From Bradyrhizobium lupini (GTDB lineage: Bacteria > Pseudomonadota > Alphaproteobacteria > Rhizobiales > Xanthobacteraceae), in contig NZ_CP162553.1 of assembly GCF_040939785.1 (NCBI RefSeq), forward strand, positions 5,351,001 through 5,415,000: DNA of 64,000 nt, given 5' to 3'. The position numbers and the translations under genes were made by a program. The notes under the pieces are model-generated. The model had not been told where the DNA came from and made no database searches. It saw only the letters and a list, made by a program, of their open reading frames with translations. This document shows positions 18,517 to 25,937 of this stretch, one piece after another. Within the stretch, counting starts at the first letter, position 1. Each line of letters opens with the position of its first letter.

Positions 18517-18735
18517 TCACGCCTCTTGTCGGGCGCCGCGGCTGCGGCCGAGATATGGCAGCGCGAACATGTAGAGTCCGGTCGCAAGCAATGGGATCAA
18601 TGGGACGAAGGCGAGCAAGCCGATCCACGTCGCCTGGACTTGCAGCGTCAGGGCGACGATGTTGGCGATGACGGCAAGCGTGAAAGCGATCGACAGCCAA
18701 CGATGGATCTGTCGAACCCACATGTTTCCGGTCAA
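18517..18735 (-). CDS. Small two-helix membrane protein
   Basis: This 72-residue protein starts MTGNMWVRQIHRWLSIAFTL and has two predicted membrane helices, WLSIAFTLAVIANIVALTL and WIGLLAFVPLIPLLATGLYM, with a basic C terminus (GRSRGARQEA). An AAGAGGAGG-like ribosome site precedes the ATG. It sits 44 bp after the SRPBCC gene and 2 bp before the DUF1801 gene, in an arrangement common for ArsR-SRPBCC-DUF1801 clusters. Function unknown. Confidence 0.75.
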   Translation of the reverse strand: MTGNMWVRQIHRWLSIAFTLAVIANIVALTLQVQATWIGLLAFVPLIPLLATGLYMFALPYLGRSRGARQEA

Positions 18736-18779
18736 TGAAACCTCCTCTTGAGATGATTGAATGAAGGCCGGCGGCCAAG

Positions 18780-19211
18780 CTAGTCTGCCCTTGCCAGCAG
18801 CTCGTCCAGCTTGGCGAGAAACTGCTTCCAGCCGGCATGCGCGCCGCCAAAAGCCTGCTTCTGCGTCGGGCTGAAGCCCGCTTGCTCGACGCGCAGATGC
18901 GTGCCTGCGCCCGCCGGCGTCAGCGTGAAGGTCACGACGCTCTTGAGATCGAACGCCGCGTCGTCATGCGAGAAATTCCAGGTGTAGGCGAGTGTCTTCT
19001 GCGGCTCGATGGTGAGGACCTCGCAGTCCAGCACGCCGCCCCACTCGCCGCGAAGGTTGAAGCGGTGGCCCACGTTCGGCTTGAAGTCGTTCTTCATCAG
19101 CCATTCCTCGATCAGATGTGGCTGCGTCAGCGCGCGCCAGATCCGCTCTGCCGGAAAGGCATATTCGCGCTCGACGACGACAGATCGGGTTTCGGTGGGG
19201 GATTCGTTCAT
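18780..19211 (-). CDS. SRPBCC (AHSA1-like) family protein
   Basis: The 143-residue protein has the START-like/AHSA1 pattern: VVVEREYAFPAERIWRALTQ, LIEEWLMKNDFKPNVGHRF, WGGVLDCEVLTIEPQKTLAYTW split around residue 60-80, VTFTLTPAGAGTHLRVEQAG and a C-terminal GWKQFLAKLDELLAR. Such proteins form a hydrophobic ligand-binding cavity; ligands are mostly unknown. The start overlaps the stop of the ArsR gene by 4 bp (ATGA), so the two are translationally coupled. Regulation by that ArsR protein is very likely. Confidence 0.9.
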   Translation of the reverse strand: MNESPTETRSVVVEREYAFPAERIWRALTQPHLIEEWLMKNDFKPNVGHRFNLRGEWGGVLDCEVLTIEPQKTLAYTWNFSHDDAAFDLKSVVTFTLTPAGAGTHLRVEQAGFSPTQKQAFGGAHAGWKQFLAKLDELLARAD

Positions 19212-19534
19212 TGGTCCATCCTCTTCAGGAGATCGTCGAGCGCATCGAGCCGGTTCTGCCAGAATCCGGTCATCTGGCTGGTCCAGTCGATCAGCGGATT
19301 GAGCGCGCCGGGCTGGGCGCTATAATGCGTCTGCCGCCCTTGATGCCTGTCGCGCACCAGGCCAGCCTGCTTCAGCGCGCCGAGATGTTTTGAGACCGCG
19401 GGCTGGGAAACGCCCGACAGTGCTGTCAGGGCCCCGACCGTCTGTTCGCCCTCGCGGCACAATCGCTCGAAGATCGCCCGACGGGTGGGGTCGGCGAGCG
19501 TCCTGAACAAAAGGTCGTGGGCGGTGGCGGGCAT
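19208..19534 (-). CDS. ArsR family transcriptional regulator
   Basis: This is a winged helix repressor of about 108 residues from MPATAHDLLFRTLADPTRRAI, with the recognition region ALTALSGVSQPAVSKHLGALKQAGLVRD and RQTHYSAQPGALNPLIDW. The C terminus WTSQMTGFWQNRLDALDDLL marks the subgroup that partners SRPBCC proteins; no metal-binding Cys pair is seen. Alternative starts are the ATG at 19543 and a TTG at 19552, both inside the first palindromic operator. It probably represses its own operon (SRPBCC, membrane protein, DUF1801). Confidence 0.9.
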   Translation of the reverse strand: MPATAHDLLFRTLADPTRRAIFERLCREGEQTVGALTALSGVSQPAVSKHLGALKQAGLVRDRHQGRQTHYSAQPGALNPLIDWTSQMTGFWQNRLDALDDLLKRMDQ

Positions 19535-19539
19535 AAAAT

Positions 19540-19584
19540 CCATAACCTGCAAGTTATGGATATATTCATAACCCTGGGGTTATG
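19540..19584. promoter_or_regulatory. Double palindromic operator of the ArsR operon
   Basis: Two related dyads lie directly before the regulator gene. CCATAAC-N6-GTTATGG occupies 19540-19559 and CATAACC-N4-GGTTATG occupies 19567-19584. The half-site CATAAC is shared and the centres are 26 bp apart. Their position over the start region fits autorepression. Confidence 0.7.
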
Positions 19585-19615
19585 TGTACGTCAAGGGGGT
19601 GTCGAGCGCCCGCCC

Positions 19616-20065
19616 CTACGGCCGCAGATAGAGATAACCCTGCGACTGGAGCTCGGCCAAACGGACGACGCCACCCTTCTCCGCGCTGACGAAGCCCGGC
19701 AGCAGATCCGTGAGCGTGACGTTCTGCGCCTTCATCGTGTTGCCGCAGGCGGCAAGCTCGACGCCATCCTTGGAAAAATCGCCGACGCGCTTGCTAATGT
19801 CAGGGTTGGCCTGCGCCGAGTGAAACGCCTTCAGTGCCGGGCCGTGGATCACCAGCGCGATCGTCACATGGTCGGGGCCGCCGACGCCATCGATGTGGTT
19901 CTGGATGTTGCCGAGGACGAAGTTGACCTTCTCGGCATCGCTCAGGTGATAGACCACCTTCAGCTTGTTGCCCGTGCCGCCCTCGGTCGCGGCCTTCGCG
20001 CTGGAGGCGCCAAGTGCCGCGCCCAGGCCTGAGACGGCGCTCCACAAGATGTTCCGGCGGTTCAT
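19616..20065 (-). CDS. DsrE family protein with Tat-like signal
   Basis: From the ATG at 20065 the protein has 149 residues and begins MNRRNILWSAVSGLGAALGA with a twin-arginine-like signal and a likely cleavage after SSAKA. The rest matches DsrE/DsrF-like proteins: KVVYHLSDAEKVNFVLGNIQ, VTIALVIHGPALKAFH and VELAACGNTMKAQNVTLTDL, with one Cys in the position typical of that fold. A sulfur-related role is possible but unproven. It follows the secreted protein gene by 32 bp on the same strand. The longer frame to 20152 is rejected because it hides the signal peptide. Confidence 0.82.
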   Translation of the reverse strand: MNRRNILWSAVSGLGAALGASSAKAATEGGTGNKLKVVYHLSDAEKVNFVLGNIQNHIDGVGGPDHVTIALVIHGPALKAFHSAQANPDISKRVGDFSKDGVELAACGNTMKAQNVTLTDLLPGFVSAEKGGVVRLAELQSQGYLYLRP

Positions 20066-20097
20066 GACGATCTCCCCTCGATTGTGCCGGACACATA

Positions 20098-20718
20098 TCA
20101 TTTGTGGCGAAGCGCGGCGAGTTCCTTGCGGTCGGTCACGAGCGAGGCGCATTCCTTATTGTCCGTTCGATCTAGGCGGAAAATCCCGTCGTCGGCCCCG
20201 GCGACCAGTGACAGTTCGGCATCCTCGTCCGGCTTGTTGTTCTGCCAGACCCTGACCCGCGCCAGCCGCACGACCGCCGATTTGTCGTCCTTCGAGAGCG
20301 CGACGCCGATGCCGCCGCCCTCGCAGTCGACGCCGCAACCGAGGCGGATTTCGGTGCCGTCCTTGGTGAACACGGCGTGATGACAGGAGCCGCTGGAATC
20401 GAAATCGCCGGAGCGGTGACGATATCTGAAGCCGAGGCGGAAGGAGTTGTGGAGCTGCTTGTCTTCGGTGTCCATCTCCGCCGAGATCAGCAGCTTCATC
20501 GAGGCGACCTTCTGCTTCGGATGGTGCGCCAGATGCTCGGCATCGTAGCGGCGCACGAAGCAGGCATAGGCCTTGTTGCCGGGTTCGCCGGCATACATGC
20601 GCACGTTGAAGGTTTCGGCTTCGGCCTTGCTGGCCTCACGGATATCGTCGGCCTCCTCGGCGTGAGCGGCGCCGCCGAGCGCGGCAAGGAAGACGGCCGC
20701 AACGAGAAAAGACTTCAT
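20098..20718 (-). CDS. Secreted hypothetical protein
   Basis: I do not recognise a family. The 206-residue protein starts with a clear Sec signal peptide (MKSFLVAAVFLAALGGAAHA, cleavage after AHA). The mature part has four conserved-looking Cys (CFVRRYDAEHL, SGSCHHAVFTKDG, RLGCGVDCEGGGI) and ends NKECASLVTDRKELAALRHK. The Cys pairs suggest disulphides in the periplasm. It probably forms a two-gene unit with the downstream DsrE gene. Confidence 0.7.
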   Translation of the reverse strand: MKSFLVAAVFLAALGGAAHAEEADDIREASKAEAETFNVRMYAGEPGNKAYACFVRRYDAEHLAHHPKQKVASMKLLISAEMDTEDKQLHNSFRLGFRYRHRSGDFDSSGSCHHAVFTKDGTEIRLGCGVDCEGGGIGVALSKDDKSAVVRLARVRVWQNNKPDEDAELSLVAGADDGIFRLDRTDNKECASLVTDRKELAALRHK

Positions 20719-21021
20719 GATGGCCTCGCGTGCAGCAGCTGAGCTGTACGCTGTAGACGCAGCCCCGGCGCGACGCGTTCAACGTCCGCACAGCTGACAG
20801 CATCATCGCAGGGCGGAGCGAGGTGATTAGTTCCACGCCGGGCGTTAGTCGTCGGTGGGGTCCTGAAGGTTCATTCGACGTGACGCCTTCGCCTTTCGGA
20901 ACTCGGCGCCTGCGATTCCACGGACATTGCCCGATTCCATCGATGTGATAGCCTTCACAGACGATCGCCTTTGGCAGTCGTAGGCTGGGGTCTGCCTTTG
21001 CAAGTTTGTGGAGTCCCCGCA
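20719..21021. other. Divergent intergenic region upstream of the cyclase-SUMF1 gene
   Basis: The 303 bp between a secreted protein gene and the plus-strand cyclase gene must carry both promoters. I see no ORF with coding character, no clear dyad and no GGAAC-N16/17-CGTT pair. Confidence 0.4.
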
Positions 21022-22572
21022 ATGGGCGAAATTCGCAACTTCAGATCCGGGAATGACGAGCCGCCTTCGCACGGCCCTATGCCTCGTCGCCTCGCGGCCA
21101 TCATTGTCGGTGACATCGCTTCCTACAGCCGCCTGATGCAGGCCGACGAAGAGGGCACGCACGTCCGCGTCAAGCGGATCGAGCGGGATCTCATCCAGCC
21201 CAGCATCGTCGAGCACAACGGAAGTCTGGTGAAGACGACGGGCGATGGCTTCATCGCGATTTTCGACAGTCCGGTCGAGGCCGTCCGATGCAGCATCGTC
21301 ATCCAGCAGAATCTCATCGGCCGCAACGCCTCGCTTCCGAAGAACACCCGGATCGAGTACCGGATTGGCGTCAATCTCGGTGACGTCATCGTGGAGCCTG
21401 ACGACGTCTACGGCGACGGCGTCAATATCGCCACGCGTATCGAGGGCATCGCCGAGCCAGGCCAGGTCTTTATCTCCGGCGCGATCTACGAGCAGATCAA
21501 GCACAAGGTCGTGTGCGGTTACGAGTCGCTCGGGGACCGCAAGGTCAAGAACATCACCGATCCCGTGCGCGTTTATAAAGTGCTGCCGGATGCAGACGCG
21601 GTCGGCAGGACGCGGGGGCGGCGCGAGAATGCCCTGATCTTTCTCCTGGGTATCACGCTGTCGGTGATGGCCGCCGGCGTGCTGTGGTATCTTCTGGCTC
21701 AGGCGCCGGGCAGGGTGGGCGAGCAGGCCGCCCTCACTCCCGCTTCTCCTGCCGCATCGCCGAGCCCGCAGCCTCCGCCGCGCGAAGCGGCGCCGCAGAC
21801 GCCGCAGCCTTCTCCCTCGTCGGCCTCGTCATCTCCATCGCCCGCTCAGGCGCCAAATCAATCGACGAGTCAATCGGTAAGTCAATCGCCCATTCCCGTC
21901 CGCGAACCCGAGATCGTCGCCATTCGCGGCGGCAGCTTTGCGATGGGAAGCAACGACGACCCGACCGAGCGTCCCGTCCATCAGGTGACGGTGAAGCCGT
22001 TCTCGATCAGCAAATATCCCGTGACCGTGCAGGAATGGAACGAGTGCGCCGCTGCAAAGGCGTGCAGCTTCACCGCCATCGGCAAGGACGATGCGCCGGT
22101 CAGCAATGTGAGCTGGACCGACGCGCAGCAATATGCGGCCTATCTCGCCAAGGCGACGAAGAAGACGTATCGGCTTCCGAGCGAAGCCGAATGGGAATAT
22201 GCCGCGCGGGGCGGAACGCAGACCAGATATTGGTGGGGCGACAAGCTGCAGCCGGGCATGGCCGGTTGCAAGGATTGCGGTGATCTCGCGGCCGAGCAGC
22301 CAGCGAAAGTCGGCAGCTTCAAGCCGAACCCGTTCGGGCTCCACGACATGGGCGGCGGCGTCGATCAGTGGGTCGAGGACTGCTGGCACAAGACCTATCA
22401 GGGCGCGCCCACCGACGGCTCGGCATGGAGCAGCGGGGACTGCAGCGCTCATGTCCTGCGCTCGGGCTCCTGGAAGAACGATTCGAGATATGTGCGGCCG
22501 TCCAACCGCGATGGCTACGACACCAATGTTCGTTACCCCACGCACGGATTCCGCGTGGCGCTCAGTCCTTAA
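21022..22572 (+). CDS. Class III adenylate cyclase fused to a SUMF1/FGE-sulfatase-like domain
   Basis: The 516-residue protein joins three parts. Residues about 20-190 are a class III nucleotidyl cyclase domain: metal aspartates D31 (IIVGDIASYSRLMQ) and D75 (KTTGDGFIAIFDS), adenine-specifying K71 and D128, and transition-state residues N135 and R139 (DGVNIATRIE). All are present, so cAMP synthesis is likely. Residues about 204-226 form one membrane helix (LIFLLGITLSVMAAGVLWYL). A Pro/Ser-rich linker (about 235-290) leads to a formylglycine-generating-enzyme-like domain: IRGGSFAMGSNDDPTERPVH, FSISKYPVTVQEWNECA, YRLPSEAEWEYAARGGTQ, VLRSGSWKNDSRYVRPSNR and THGFRVALSP. It would face the periplasm and may be a lectin-like sensor; catalytic FGE cysteines are not evident. 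ATG at 21022 preferred over an upstream frame extension. Confidence 0.88.
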   Translation: MGEIRNFRSGNDEPPSHGPMPRRLAAIIVGDIASYSRLMQADEEGTHVRVKRIERDLIQPSIVEHNGSLVKTTGDGFIAIFDSPVEAVRCSIVIQQNLIGRNASLPKNTRIEYRIGVNLGDVIVEPDDVYGDGVNIATRIEGIAEPGQVFISGAIYEQIKHKVVCGYESLGDRKVKNITDPVRVYKVLPDADAVGRTRGRRENALIFLLGITLSVMAAGVLWYLLAQAPGRVGEQAALTPASPAASPSPQPPPREAAPQTPQPSPSSASSSPSPAQAPNQSTSQSVSQSPIPVREPEIVAIRGGSFAMGSNDDPTERPVHQVTVKPFSISKYPVTVQEWNECAAAKACSFTAIGKDDAPVSNVSWTDAQQYAAYLAKATKKTYRLPSEAEWEYAARGGTQTRYWWGDKLQPGMAGCKDCGDLAAEQPAKVGSFKPNPFGLHDMGGGVDQWVEDCWHKTYQGAPTDGSAWSSGDCSAHVLRSGSWKNDSRYVRPSNRDGYDTNVRYPTHGFRVALSP

Positions 22573-22589
22573 GTGGTGGAGTTGGTTTG

Positions 22590-23033
22590 ATGCAGATCCT
22601 TCGTTGCGTCGCGCTGGCGGCGGCGCTCGCATTGCTCCCGGGGGCAGCCTTTTCGCAGGGCAAGGCAGCGCCCAAGGACGCAAAGCTCTATTTCATCACC
22701 CCGCGTGACGGGCAGAAGGTGCGCGGCGGATTCTGGGTCCGGTTCGGCTTGCGCAACATGGGAGTGACCCATGCCGGCGACGAGTACCAGAACGCCGGTC
22801 ACCATCATCTGCTGATCGACGTCAACGACCCCATCGATCCCAAGGAGCCGATCCTGCAGGACAAGTCGCATCTGCATTTCGGGGCAGGGCAGACCGAAAC
22901 GCTGCTCGAGCTTCCGCCCGGGACGCACACGCTTCAACTCGTGCTGGGCGATGCCAAGCACTATCCGTTCGAGCCGCCCATCGTGTCGGAGAAGATCACC
23001 ATACGCGTCCGGCAGCCGGCCGCGGCGCGATAG
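22590..23033 (+). CDS. DUF4399 periplasmic protein
   Basis: From the ATG at 22590 the protein has 147 residues, with a Sec signal (MQILRCVALAAALALLPGAA, cleavage near AFSQG). The mature part is a DUF4399 domain: KLYFITPRDGQKVRGGFWVR, NAGHHHLLIDVNDPIDPKEP, LHFGAGQTETLLELPPGTH and TLQLVLGDAKHYPFEPP. The HHH cluster is typical and could bind metal. It begins 17 bp after the cyclase-SUMF1 gene and so is probably co-transcribed with it. It stops 4 bp before the convergent korB stop. Confidence 0.88.
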   Translation: MQILRCVALAAALALLPGAAFSQGKAAPKDAKLYFITPRDGQKVRGGFWVRFGLRNMGVTHAGDEYQNAGHHHLLIDVNDPIDPKEPILQDKSHLHFGAGQTETLLELPPGTHTLQLVLGDAKHYPFEPPIVSEKITIRVRQPAAAR

Positions 23034-23037
23034 GCAA

Positions 23038-24093
23038 TCACCGCAGGCTGGCGTTGAACTTGTCCAGCGCCGCCGAGCCCGGGCAGAGCGTGTCGGCTTC
23101 CAGCGTGTTGAGCGGCGTTTCGACCGTGTTGAGATGCTCGTGCAGGTCCTCCGCGTCGGGATCGACATAGAGCAGGCCGGTGACGATCTGTCCCTTGGCG
23201 GCGTGCTTTTGCAGGAAGGTTTGGGCGCCGAGCCGGTCGTGCGGATCGTAGTCGGCGTCGATCTTGCGCAGCGCGATCCTGCTGCCGTCATGCTGCTCGA
23301 CCATTTGCACCGTACCCGGTGCGTAATCCACCGCAATCGGATCGCGGCCGACCAGCACGTCGAGCCGGTTCACCGCGTCATTGTGCTCGCGGACATAGTC
23401 GAAGCTCTTGGTCGAGCCGGCATGGTTGTTGAAGGCGATGCAGGGGCTGATCACGTCGATGAACGACGCACCCTTGTGGCGGATCGCGGCCGCGATCAGC
23501 GGCACGAGCTGCGTCTTGTCGCCGGAGAACGAGCGCGCGACGAAGGTGGCGCCGAGCTGAAGCGCGATGGCGACGAGGTCGATGGCGTTGTCGGTGTTGG
23601 TGACGCCTTTCTTGGACTTCGAGCCGCGGTCGGCGGTCGCCGAGAACTGGCCCTTGGTCAGGCCGTAGACGCCGTTGTTCTCGACGATATAGGTCATGTT
23701 GACGCCGCGCCGGATCGAATGCGCGAACTGGCCGAAGCCGATCGAGGCGGAATCGCCGTCGCCGGAGACGCCGAGATAGATCAGGTCGCGATTGGCGAGA
23801 TTGGCGCCGGTCAGGACGCTGGGCATGCGGCCGTGCACGGAGTTGAAGCCGTGCGAATTGCCGAGAAAATAGTCCGGCGTCTTCGACGAGCAGCCGATAC
23901 CCGAAATCTTGGCGACCCGGTGCGGCTCGATCGAAAGCTCATAGCAGGCCTCGATGATGGAGGCCGTGATAGAGTCATGGCCACAGCCGGCGCACAGCGT
24001 CGAGATCTTGCCCTCGTAATCGCGATGGGTGTAGCCGAGCTCGTTCTTCTTCAGCCCGGGATGGTGGAATTTCGGCTTTGCAATGTAGGTCAT
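23038..24093 (-). CDS. korB: 2-oxoacid:ferredoxin oxidoreductase, beta subunit
   Basis: The 351-residue protein is the thiamine-diphosphate-binding subunit. It has STLCAGCGHDSITASIIEA and GIGCSSKTPDYFLG with Cys residues for a 4Fe-4S cluster, and the ThDP motif GVSGDGDSASIGFGQFAHS followed by YIVENNGVYGLTKGQFSAT. A FIDVISPCIAFNNH block supports the Kor/Por beta family. With KorA it oxidatively decarboxylates a 2-oxoacid (2-oxoglutarate most likely, pyruvate possible) to acyl-CoA and reduced ferredoxin. The gene overlaps korA by 4 bp (ATGA). Confidence 0.93.
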   Translation of the reverse strand: MTYIAKPKFHHPGLKKNELGYTHRDYEGKISTLCAGCGHDSITASIIEACYELSIEPHRVAKISGIGCSSKTPDYFLGNSHGFNSVHGRMPSVLTGANLANRDLIYLGVSGDGDSASIGFGQFAHSIRRGVNMTYIVENNGVYGLTKGQFSATADRGSKSKKGVTNTDNAIDLVAIALQLGATFVARSFSGDKTQLVPLIAAAIRHKGASFIDVISPCIAFNNHAGSTKSFDYVREHNDAVNRLDVLVGRDPIAVDYAPGTVQMVEQHDGSRIALRKIDADYDPHDRLGAQTFLQKHAAKGQIVTGLLYVDPDAEDLHEHLNTVETPLNTLEADTLCPGSAALDKFNASLR

Positions 24094-25937
24094 GACACGG
24101 CCTTGCGGAGCGGGGTCACCTTGATGTGATCCTGGTGGTCGCCAATGGCTTTTGCGATGAAGCGGGCGGTGATCGGCGAGCCGTCGTAATGCACGATCGG
24201 CACCAGCCGCACCGGGTCGATGCCGTTTTCGTTGACGATGAGCTGGCGCAGCTGGCTGTCGCGATTCTGCTCGACCACATAGACGAAATCGTGCTCGGCG
24301 AGGAAGCTCGCCACGCTGGAGTGGAACGGGAAGGCGCGGATGCGCAGGCGGTCGAGCTGATGCCCGCGCGCTTCCAGCAATCCGATCGCCTCGTCCATCG
24401 CCGGCGTGGTCGAGCCGAAATAGATCACGCCGTATTTGGTTGGCCGTTCCGCATTGGCCTGGAGCGGCCGCGGCACCAGATCCTGCGCGGTCTCGAACTT
24501 GCGCATCAGGCGCTGCATGTTGTCGGCGTAGACCGAGCCCTCTTCGGAGTAACGCGCATAGCGGTCACGCGACGTGCCACGGGTAAAATAGGAGCCCTTG
24601 GTCGGATGCGTGCCGGGATAGGTTCGGTAAGGGATGCCGTCGCCGTCGACGTCGAGATAGCGGCCGAAATCGCGGCCTTCGTCCAGCATCTCCGCGGTCA
24701 TCACCTTGCCGCGGTCATATTGCTTCGCGTCGTCCCATTTCAGCGGACGGCAGAGCCGGTGGTTCATGCCGATGTCGAGGTCGAGCATCAGGAAGATGGT
24801 GGTCTGGAGCCGCTCGGCGAGATCGAAAGCCGCGGCCGCGAACTCGAACGCTTCGGCGGGATCTTCGGGGAACAGCAGCACATGCTTGGTGTCGCCATGC
24901 GAAGCATAGGCGCAGGCGATGATGTCGCATTGCTGGGTGCGGGTCGGCATGCCGGTCGAGGGACCGGCGCGCTGGATGTTCATGATCACGGCCGGGATTT
25001 CGGCGAAATACGACAGCCCGATGAACTCGGTCATCAGCGAGATGCCGGGGCCGGAGGTCGCGGTGAAGGCGCGCGCGCCGTTCCAGGAGGCGCCGATCAC
25101 GATCCCGATCGAAGCCAGCTCGTCCTCGCCCTGCACGATGGCGTATTTCGCCTTTCCGGTCTCCGGGTCGTGCCGGTACTTCTTGCAGTGGGCGGTGAAA
25201 GCTTCTGCCACCGACGAGGACGGCGTGATCGGATACCAGGCGCACACCGTGGCGCCGCCATAGACGGCGCCCAGCGCGGCGGCGCTGTTGCCTTCGATGA
25301 AGATGCGGTCGCCGACCTTGTCGGACTTCTTCACCCGCAGCCCGGTCGGGCATTTCAGGTTTTGCAGCGCCCAGTCGCGGCCGAGATGCAGCGCGTGGAC
25401 GTTGGAGGACAAGAGCTTCTCCTTGCCCTTGTACTGCTCGCCGATCAGCTGCTCGATCAGCTTCGGATCCATGTCGAGCAGCGCCGAGAGCGCCCCGAGA
25501 TAGATGATGTTCTTGAACAGCTGGCGCTGGCGCGGATCGGTGTAAGTCGAGTTGGTGATCGCGGTCAGGGGGACGCCGATCACGGTGATGTCGTCGCGGA
25601 ATTTGGTCGACGGCATCGGCTTGGTGGAATCGTAGAACAGATAGCCGCCTGGCTCGATGCCGGCGACGTCCTTGTCCCAGGTCTGCGGGTTCATGGCGAC
25701 CATCATGTCGACGCCGCCGCGGGCGCCGAGATGGCCGTCTTCGGTCACGCGCACCTCGTACCAGGTCGGCAAGCCCTGAATGTTGGACGGGAAGATGTTA
25801 CGGGGGCTCACCGGAACGCCGTGGCGCAGGATCGCGCGCGCAAACATCTCGTTGGCGCTGGCCGAGCCCGATCCGTTGACGTTGGCGAAGCGGACGACGA
25901 AGTCGTTTACGCTGCTGATCGGCTTTTTGTCGGACAT
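24090..25937 (-). CDS. korA: 2-oxoacid:ferredoxin oxidoreductase, fused gamma-alpha subunit
   Basis: From the ATG at 25937 the protein has 615 residues and starts MSDKKPISSVNDFVVRFANV. The first 190 residues form the gamma domain (NGSGSASANEMFARAILRHG, GLPTWYEVRVTEDGHLGARG), and the remainder is the alpha domain: GNSAAALGAVYGGATVCAWY, PITPSSSVAEAF, ATSGPGISLMTEFIGLSYFA and RAGPSTGMPTRTQQCDI. The gamma-alpha fusion is usual in Kor enzymes that tolerate oxygen. It overlaps the upstream flavoprotein gene by 31 bp and korB by 4 bp, so the three genes are tightly coupled. The frame extends further to 26201 but that part lies inside the flavoprotein gene. Confidence 0.92.
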   Translation of the reverse strand: MSDKKPISSVNDFVVRFANVNGSGSASANEMFARAILRHGVPVSPRNIFPSNIQGLPTWYEVRVTEDGHLGARGGVDMMVAMNPQTWDKDVAGIEPGGYLFYDSTKPMPSTKFRDDITVIGVPLTAITNSTYTDPRQRQLFKNIIYLGALSALLDMDPKLIEQLIGEQYKGKEKLLSSNVHALHLGRDWALQNLKCPTGLRVKKSDKVGDRIFIEGNSAAALGAVYGGATVCAWYPITPSSSVAEAFTAHCKKYRHDPETGKAKYAIVQGEDELASIGIVIGASWNGARAFTATSGPGISLMTEFIGLSYFAEIPAVIMNIQRAGPSTGMPTRTQQCDIIACAYASHGDTKHVLLFPEDPAEAFEFAAAAFDLAERLQTTIFLMLDLDIGMNHRLCRPLKWDDAKQYDRGKVMTAEMLDEGRDFGRYLDVDGDGIPYRTYPGTHPTKGSYFTRGTSRDRYARYSEEGSVYADNMQRLMRKFETAQDLVPRPLQANAERPTKYGVIYFGSTTPAMDEAIGLLEARGHQLDRLRIRAFPFHSSVASFLAEHDFVYVVEQNRDSQLRQLIVNENGIDPVRLVPIVHYDGSPITARFIAKAIGDHQDHIKVTPLRKAVS

